Of a DNA stretch of 64,000 nucleotides, positions 57,001 to 64,000 are shown piece after piece. The first letter of the stretch is position 1; every line of letters begins with the position of its first letter. Below the pieces are notes generated by a model. The model was not told the DNA's origin. It saw only the letters and a list, made by a program, of their open reading frames with translations, and did not search any database. The position numbers and the translations under genes are program-made. Source of the stretch: Zygnema cylindricum (Eukaryota; Streptophyta; Zygnematophyceae; Zygnematales; Zygnemataceae); assembly GCA_037447655.1 (NCBI GenBank), contig JBBHKE010001178.1:279031-343030 (forward strand). The letters are read 5' to 3'.

Positions 57001-58360
57001 TAGAGACAAGATTTTTACTCAGCTGAGTAATGTAAAGTACATCTGAGAATGTAAGTATACAAGTCTTACCCTCCACTAAGACTTTCAGATCTACTGATCC
57101 CACTAGATCTGTAGTAACCACTCTCCCATCCCCATACTCTATCTCTACAGTAGGAATCTTTCTTAACTTAGTGAAGAGTTCTTTATCACGACACATATGC
57201 ATAGATGCACCTGAGTCGATGATCCATCTTTCCTGTGGAGCTTCCCGGATTGCTCCAAAGGCACACTTCTGCCTCCGAGGAATATCCTTCTCCTCCAGAC
57301 TCTCGTCAAGAAGAAGTTCCCCATCCTCCTCAGAGGACTCGTCCTCGGTTTCTCTTGACACTTTTGTAACCACAAGTGTCTTTTTCTTCCCTCCGGAAGA
57401 ACCCCCTCCACGGTTCTCTTGGAGCCTCAGCTCTGAAAGCTTCACACAATCTGCAATAAAGTGTCACGGCTTTTTGCAATAATGACAAAGACCCTTTGGG
57501 GGCCTCTGTCCCCCAGAATGATCTCTCTCCCCTCTATAAGGTTTCTTCGGGTCCTTCCCCCATCGGTCCCCTCCTGCTGCTAGAGCTTGCATGTTCTTTC
57601 CTCCTCTCCTAATCTCCATTGTGTTTTCCTGCACAAGTATCATCCTGACTACTGCGTTCCATTTCCATGAACTACCAGGCATTCCCTGTACTCGGTACAC
57701 TATGTTTTCGAACTCATCTGGTAATTTCATGATAAGGGTGTTAACTTTCATATTCATTGTACCTGTCCACCCGACACTTTCCATTTCCATATACAAACAA
57801 GAAAGATCATTACAGTAATCTAACATCTTTCCTCCTTTGTAAGAGTAACTCAATAGCTTTTGCTCAGCCAACTAGAGCTCCTAAATAGTTCCAGCTCTAT
57901 AAATTTCCACCAAACTCACCCACAACTCCTCGGCCTTGTAAATGTGAAGATGAGGAGTGGCCAAACCTTGAGTGAGGTGCCTCAGAATGAAGTTCTTGGC
58001 AGCCATGTTTACATCCTCCCACATTTGAGTATCGTTCTCCACGGTCTTCACGGTTGGCGCTCCTGATACTGTGACAATAGGAGTGAGGGGTGTCTCCTTC
58101 CCTTTCTCCTTTTCGGACACACTGCTGTCCCCATCATCTGCCTCCTCCGCTGAGGCAGCCGTTGTTGCAGAAAACCTTACTCCCCCAAATCCTGGTGGAG
58201 TTCCTAAAGGTGGACGTTTCACTTGTCCACTGACGATACCCCAGTATCGTTTCTCACACAAAGCTCCCATCATCATGGCTTCCCAATAGATGAACCCAGA
58301 TCCATTAAAGGTGGGCACCCTAGAGGGTGGGCCTATAACCTGCAATTCTGTGTCCTCCAT
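54010..58360 (-). pseudogene. copia D Gag-Pol polyprotein, heavily broken
   Basis: It starts at ATG 58358-58360 in the LTR (MEDTELQVIGPPSRV) and ends at 54010. Domains in order: Gag, knuckle (CHYCKKP then a stop at 57464-57466), protease (IIDSGAS), HHCC finger (WHKRLGH; CSGC), integrase (HTDIW; SDNGG; NGVAERLN), RT (QMDIKTAFLNG) and RNase H (WSDASYGD; CDNQAA). Nonsense codons: 57881-57883, 57872-57874, 57464-57466, 56555-56557, 56090-56092, 55451-55453 and 55373-55375. Frameshifts lie near 55000, destroying YVDD, and near 54410. Many stops are TGG-to-TAG or CAG-to-TAG changes relative to A or C. Confidence 0.92.
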
Positions 58361-59343
58361 TGGACTACAAAATACATGAAGCCTCTAGATTGTATTTAAC
58401 TAACCCACTTTAAGCCACGACCACTGCTGCCCAAGAAGGCAAACTGACAATTTGATTACACCCCTATGCTGCCTGAACTCCCTTGAGTCCGTAGCAAAAA
58501 GAATCACTGAAAATGGCCAACCAGTCGATAAGTTATGAGTCGACAAAAATGCCAAGTTTATACAAACTCTCAAAGAGAGAGAGGTTCCTATCTACCAAAA
58601 TTATCTAAGTCCTAAATCCCTCTCAAAAATCCTATCTATTGAAGTACGAACCAATCGGATCACTGGAGAGTACAGAAAAGTACTATGGCCGATGTACTTT
58701 CTGTACGGCCCATGTACGGCAATGCCATTAAGTGGACGCGTGTCCACTTTTCACTTGTCTTTATGTTCGCCGGAATTCTTGCGACCAAATGTCATCCCTC
58801 CGCGTGGCGCCACGTCACGCCACGTCCATAAACGCCAAAAGTGACCATTCCGTGATCTCGGCATTGATGTACGCCGTCGGATCAGATTCGATATTAAATG
58901 TCCGCCGTCGAAAACAAATGTCCGATTCATTTGTTTGCGTGCGAGATAATGTTCGCACTATATAATACTTGGTTCCATGTTCTTTCGTTCGTAATTCCGT
59001 TAATCGAATTCATAGACGTAACATTGTTTAAGTAAATATCAAACCTAATATATGCTAACGGACTTCTACGACAAACTGGTTAGAGCTAACGGCTAAGCCG
59101 CGCTCTACCGGTCGGAGGTTCGAGTCCTGCCGGACTCAACCTTTTGTTGAGAGTGACATAAGTCACTCTTTAGCCCTGCCTGCTTAAGCTAGGACAGCCA
59201 TGGCTCAGCCACCCTCTCTATCCCTCAGTGACTACGGCAAGTATGGTGGGAAGAGAGAGGAGGCGGAGGCAGGCTGTCCACCTTTTCTATTTTGTACTAA
59301 GTTCAGACTTAGAAAATACCATATAAAAATAACAATTTCAACA
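58341..59343 (-). repeat. 5' LTR of copia element D
   Basis: 1003 bp. The last 20 nt on the minus strand carry the polyprotein start, and the primer site abuts at 58328-58340. The tRNA-like module is at 59068-59139. Confidence 0.95.
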
Positions 59344-61932
59344 AGTTATTCTTGCTGAAACACAAAGGGGTCTGGGTTATCCTAGAGGCTTCGTGTGAGC
59401 TGCCTACTCAAGGTCCTATAAAGGTCTCAGAGTTGCAATTATGCTACTCGTCACTCGCTCTAAGATGCCCTGCCTGATTGGTACAACCATATTCTATACG
59501 CGGACATTATCCATTCGCACAAAATCTGCTCCCAATGTGGATGGACTTGGATACATGCAAATTGAACTTTTTTTTTGTTTGTCTTTAAAGCACGTGCGAG
59601 TTTCCACCCACCAGTTCTACGGTGATGGATCTTGATTACATTCTATATGTCACTCATCAGGTCCAACACAACATAGGTGATTTACATTGGTGGATTCCAT
59701 GTTCGGGAGCTTAGTTATCTTAGATGTTGGGTGTGTAGTCTAAGTAGGCTTTGATGCTCGGATTTTATTTTTTATATTGTTTTGCATGCATCCTTAGTCC
59801 GTCCTTTTTGCTCATCTTTCTGACTCATCAGTTTTTCGTGGTTTGATCTCGTGTGACATTTTCTCCTTTATTTCGTGTTTTATTCCACTCCTATGTTCAA
59901 ATGGTTGGTCATCGAAAATTTTTAAAATGTTGCCCAACATATATGGCAACACATGCTTAAAAGTTCAAATGTTGTTTTTTGCGTCATATCCACCTATTTC
60001 ACTATTATCAAGCACGGCTCAGTTCCAAAGGTGTTCACATATTCAGTATTTGCACATTGCTATATGTACTTCTTTTCAAACATGGCACTTGAAATGTTAC
60101 TGAACAGTTAAAGATACAACACTTTGGAAAAAATTGTTTCCTAGAAACGCTTATAATTTCAGCCGCCTATCCTATGGACCCACTACATGTCAATGTTAGA
60201 CAATCCCGATAAGATGCCCTGGTATGAAAAACCTAGACGACTTTTAACCTCTGAAGATTTTGTGTAGGCAAACAAGATACGTTACAAACAGTACCTGAGG
60301 GAACATAGATAAAAAAAACCTTGTACATTAATTTCGTGCTATATGGACCATTTAGTGAACACATTTGGCAGTAAGATGTCCCGATACTGGTCACGTCACA
60401 CATTTCTTTACTGAAAGATGTAATCATTTGATAGATTCCCCTATCCTAGATGATGTAACAAATTTTGAAAAATTACCCTTTTCCAAGTTTATTTTATTTG
60501 TTAGATTTCTTGTTTTGTTGCCAATTACTCTTGCTTACAGTTTGATATGCTAGTTAGGTTCAGAATATTTAAAGGATTTGAAATATGAAGTTAAAAAAAA
60601 AAGTAAACTAATATGATATGACATCGATTCAAAATCTAAACGTACAACAAATGCATTAATTTCTCTAGCTTCTAATTGATGATACATCAATAGATTTCCA
60701 AAAATAGATACCAATATCCAATATTGATGGCCTTACACATTTTCTGTGACAAATACAGAACCTGACTCGTCAATATGACACGCTGAAGGCTGAACCAACG
60801 AGCCTTTTAGTTAGATTTGAAGCTTTCTTGTTCCACTTACAGTGCCCCGCCTTTTTGAAAAGTAAACAGAGTTTGACATTGGGCAACAAATGTTTGCTCA
60901 TACTCTCTAAAAAGGCACGCGTTCCCACTCTATAAATACAGTTAAAAGATTGAAGAAGGCAGTTAAAAGGTAGAGTTTCCTTTTCAGCCAGTCATGTTCT
61001 TGTTTTGAGCGTATCTTGGCCTATTGAGAAAGATTTCGCATCAGGGATAACAGTGACTCTCCAAGCTGTAATTCTGTAAAAAATAGTTGTTATTATATTA
61101 ATGCACATACTAGTAAAACTAGCCATCCATTACAATTTTTTAAGTTTTACACCTGAACTACTTCTTTGTCTGTAACGCTAGTACATTACTGCTTTCTGCA
61201 GCTTTCATCTGCTAAAGATTGGCGGATGGCTTCCAATAACTTGAAGAGAAGTTTTTACCAATACTAGTGACATATCTTATGCATGCTATAAAAAAGCAAA
61301 CTTACACTATTTTCCCAATTCAAAATAGGAAAACAAGCATAAATCTAGCTTTGTGTCTTGGACTGATCACCATTACAAATTTACCATAACATACAACTAG
61401 AAAGCTCAGGATACAGACTGCTACACCATTCATCAAATCCAACAACTTTTAACCAATAGAATACAATAGACATGAGCACAAAGACCTATTCTGAAGGTTC
61501 CCGAATGGTTGTGCATTCTCAACTGAAGTTCCCAAAGGCAGCTTAAAAGCGGAAAGGCAGAATTGTATTGAAGAACAGCAAAAGAGAGAGGCGGTAGTAT
61601 CGAAAGAAGATTATAACGGAAGAGAGCTTTAAAATTGGTTGTGCTTTCATTTGTCTCAACATAAGCATACCGTTATGGTTGAACTTTTATTTGCCTTTAT
61701 TGTGTAAGATACATTTGGAAAAGTCATGCAACAAAACGGAATCCTTAAGCAACTCCCAGATTCACGTTATAAGATTGTCACTATGACCACTACCAGAGGC
61801 CCTCAAAGTCCTAAAAAACACATCCTATCCAACCAAGTTAAGCCTCTATAAATACATTTAAGTTGAAAAAAACAGTCCCCACGCTCTCACCCAGTTTTGA
61901 CTCCTATGTTCCTATCGAGTCTTGATGTGCTT

Positions 61933-62042
61933 CTGGTGGTTGAACGAACATCCTCAACTCCATAGAAAACTTGTATGAGGCTTCGATCTGGTGGTTCAAC
62001 GAACATCCTCAACTCCATAGAAAACTTGCATGAGGCTTCGAT
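61933..62042 (+). repeat. 55-bp tandem duplication
   Basis: Two units (61933-61987 and 61988-62042) share CTGGTGGTT.AACGAACATC and CTCCATAGAAAACTTG.ATGAGG, with only two or so differences. Confidence 0.9.
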
Positions 62043-62159
62043 ATGAGTCCAGGCATGATATCAAGTCGCACACTCATATATAATATATTAATATTAGAGC
62101 ATAGTTGTTCAAAACCATAGTTGTTTATAGCGATTAGTGCGAACAATTCAATCGCGATG

Positions 62160-63410
62160 AATGATACGTAGTGAACACATTGAACCTTTTGAACAAATCG
62201 TTAAAAATTGTTAATGATTTTTCATCCGTACTATTCCGTACATGTAAAACATTATTTTTTTGAAATATAGCGTAGTTTGTAAGTTTTTTGTTAAATTAGC
62301 GTCAAAACATTACAAATATTTAAATATATATCATTCATTTAGCAAATTTATTCATGAACTGGCTACATACACCTTAAGTATATGCCACTCAAATGTGTCG
62401 TAGAGTTGGGTTCAATTTTCGGCAAACGAATTTTTTTGACAAAGTCCGTCTGTCTGACAAACATCTATGGCCTCTTTCTCTCTATATCTTTTCAACATTC
62501 CATGGCGATTTAAAAAAAAAAAAAATGAAGAAGACGTTGTACAGTTTTCAAACTTACCGCGCGAAAATAGTGTGACATTTCAAACGTCTCCTTTCGAAAA
62601 TGTTTATACATTTTCGATAAAATAACGTAATTGTTTCGTGAAATTACAGTTCATTTCACTGGACAGAAAGTACCAATTATTGCGACGTATGTTTTCCCAA
62701 AATTTAGTACATTTTCGTAACAAACCGTACATTTTACTGAAATATTCTACTTTTTTTCGTAAATTGTCTGTTCTGTTTACAAGACAGAAATTACATCACG
62801 TTTTTTTGCGATTTTTCCAAAAGTCACGAATTATACATTTCAATCGGAAAAAAAAGAAAAAATCCCACGATTTGAATAACTATGTTCAAAACACATTTCA
62901 CGCACGATTTAAACGCGCGTACAATACGTAGAAGCCGGTGAGGGCGATTTGAAAAAATCGTGAAAATCGTTTATGAATTTATGTCCGTAGAATTTCGTAC
63001 ATGTATACAAAATTGAATTGAACATGTACGCCTTCATGGCTATTTATGGCGACTTCTTTGAAAAAAAAATGAAAAAAACGTTCGTACACATTTTAAACTT
63101 ACCGCGCGCAAATAGTGTGACGCTGCAACGTCTCTTTTCTAAATTGTCCGTACATGAACGATTAAATTCCGTACATTATTCGTGAAATTTATGTTCAGTT
63201 TATAGAAGTGAAAGTACTGATACGTGCATCGTATCTTTTGGTCAACTTCCGTACAATTCTCGTAAAAAACTGTACAGTTACCTTAATTTGTCTGTACGTT
63301 TCTCGTTAATTGTCCGTTCAGTTTACAATTGACGTTTTTTTGGGATTTTTTCAAAAGTCATGTACAATACGTAAAAACTTGGAAAAAATGAAAAAATCGC
63401 GCGATTTTAA
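62160..63410 (+). repeat. two diverged direct copies of a long AT-rich unit
   Basis: Shared blocks appear in the same order in both copies: CGCGCAAATAGTGTGAC, AACGTCTC.TTTC, GTACAT..TCGT.AA, TTGTC.GTTC.GTTTACA, TTTTTTTG.GATTTTT.CAAAAGTCA and AAAAAATC.C.CGATTT. The copies are separated by drift and indels. There is no coding frame and no clear terminal inverted repeat. Confidence 0.6.
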
Positions 63411-63874
63411 CAACTAGGTCTTAGAGTATCAGACGGACAAAAATGGGTAAAATAGGTGTAGTGGGATCAAAGGACGTATAATACGTACTTTGTCTTGACT
63501 CTTGAGGGATTCATATTTAAGGGTTAGAAAGTACATCATCAGGTTTAAAATGTAAAGGGCTGAATCAGACGTGTTCATTTTAGTCCATCTAGCAAAGGCA
63601 TTAAATACATTAGGTTAGAGTGCTCCTAACAATACTGTACTTACGTGAATTGGTGCCAACAAAAAGTACTTTGATGCAAATTGTGACGAATGTACCCGAC
63701 GTACGATATATACTCAAAGAGCTGAAATTATATGGGCTCCATTGCCACACAGAATTCGCAGATCAAAATAAGCTAATCTAGATAGTGCCGACTCCAAGTT
63801 TATATAAACCCAAATGATTGACCCCTTGACAATCAGAACCCCAATATAGCTTCACCCCTGTGAAATAACACTTT

Positions 63875-64000
63875 TGTAACTCTGAGACCTCCATAAGTCC
63901 TCAGAGTGGACAGCTTCCAAGAAGCCTCTAGGATAATCCTGACCCCTTTGTGATTAAGCAAAGATAACTGCCACCCTGGCAGACAAAAACGCTGACCAAC
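63875..64000 (-). repeat. A-type copia LTR cut by the window edge (element F)
   Basis: From TGTAACTCTGAGACC at 63875 the sequence matches the element A LTR to the last base shown, with one difference (GTGATTAAG for GTGTTTAAG). The preceding pentamer is ACTTT. Orientation is the same as A. Whether it is a full element or a solo LTR cannot be seen. Confidence 0.92.

Larger units (their letters stand above)
52994..59343 (-). mobile_element. Ty1/copia LTR retrotransposon D, nested in element E
   Basis: A 6350-bp element with 1003-bp LTRs (52994-53996 and 58341-59343; TGCAAT...TTCAACA on the plus strand) differing at roughly 27 positions by eye. Flanking pentamers AATTA and AGTTA are a target duplication with one mutation; the matching LTR sequence elsewhere has AGTTA. 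The element is a sister subfamily of A and C. Its primer site is GGTTATAGGCCCA (one change from the A/C site) and its polypurine tract AAGGGGAG is intact. Confidence 0.95.
49612..59437 (+). mobile_element. 5'-truncated Ty1/copia element E, split by element D
   Basis: Copia sequence related to A and C in plus orientation begins in mid-integrase at about 49612 and reaches the polypurine tract AAGGGGAG (ending 52049) and a 3' LTR. The LTR is in two pieces, 52050-52993 and 59344-59437, because element D (52994-59343) inserted into it. The 5' LTR, Gag and protease are absent, perhaps lost at the assembly gap. It predates D and carries more lesions than A or C. Confidence 0.88.
59438..63874. other. 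intergenic region, no recognised gene
   Basis: Long AT-rich stretch with no frame over about 100 codons and no protein family signal. It holds a 55-bp tandem duplication (61933-62042) and two diverged copies of a unit of about 450-700 bp (62160-62930 and 62940-63410). I see no RNA gene. A TATAAATA motif occurs near 60940 without an associated coding region. Confidence 0.5.

Noticed and set aside
1-64000. CRISPR arrays, bacterial operons, rRNA genes
   Set aside because: None seen; the repeats present are eukaryotic LTRs, satellites and MITEs, and the one host gene has spliceosomal introns.

Overview
The window looks like a nuclear contig from a large, repeat-rich eukaryotic genome. It holds one intron-rich host gene set in a dense layer of retrotransposons, short inverted-repeat elements and satellites. 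Two assembly gaps are present (24658-24667 and 48648-49496). The mix of a PHO89/PTB-type sodium/phosphate symporter, Ty1/copia elements, a retroelement-borne cytosine methyltransferase relic and AACCCTAAA-rich repeats would suit a streptophyte (charophyte-like) alga. That is an inference; no rRNA, organelle gene or marker gene fixes the species.

Layout. 1-2307: no recognisable gene. 2313-8765: copia element A (minus strand), near-identical 1042-bp LTRs, 5-bp target duplication GAAAA. 8966-10064: solo LTR of the same superfamily (plus). 10065-12771: a relic of a second reverse transcriptase family and a TA-flanked MITE. 12772-20714: a 13-exon PiT-family phosphate symporter gene (plus), with an apparent one-base deletion in exon 1 and a tandem array of acceptor-plus-exon-start repeats in intron 1. 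21625-24657 and 25219-28545: two head-to-tail copies (minus) of a non-LTR-type reverse transcriptase with a C-terminal CCHC plus restriction-like endonuclease-like domain. 28546-31860: satellites and a MITE. 31860-34860: decayed gag, protease and C5 DNA methyltransferase segments in one orientation (minus). 36918-44942: copia element C (minus, duplication TCGTT), whose LTRs each carry the same solo LTR of another element. 44943-48060: satellite and two more inverted-repeat elements. 48070-59437: a gag fragment, a gap, then 5'-truncated copia E (plus), whose 3' LTR was split by copia element D (minus). 63875-64000: start of a further A-type LTR cut by the window edge.

How the parts relate. Copia elements A, C and D share an architecture: the start codon lies inside the LTR, and the primer-binding site is complementary to the anticodon arm of initiator tRNA-Met (half-tRNA priming, as in Drosophila copia). 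One polyprotein frame runs Gag-CCHC-protease-integrase-RT-RNase H. Each LTR, E and the solo LTR included, carries an antisense tRNA-like module. By LTR divergence (counted by eye) A is youngest (about 1 difference in 1042 bp), then C (about 20 in 1809), then D (about 27 in 1003). E is older than D because D sits inside it. None of the polyproteins is intact.

The most unusual item is the C5 cytosine methyltransferase relic at 31860-32665, in line with a retroviral-type gag and protease. It indicates a retrotransposon lineage that carried its own DNA methyltransferase.
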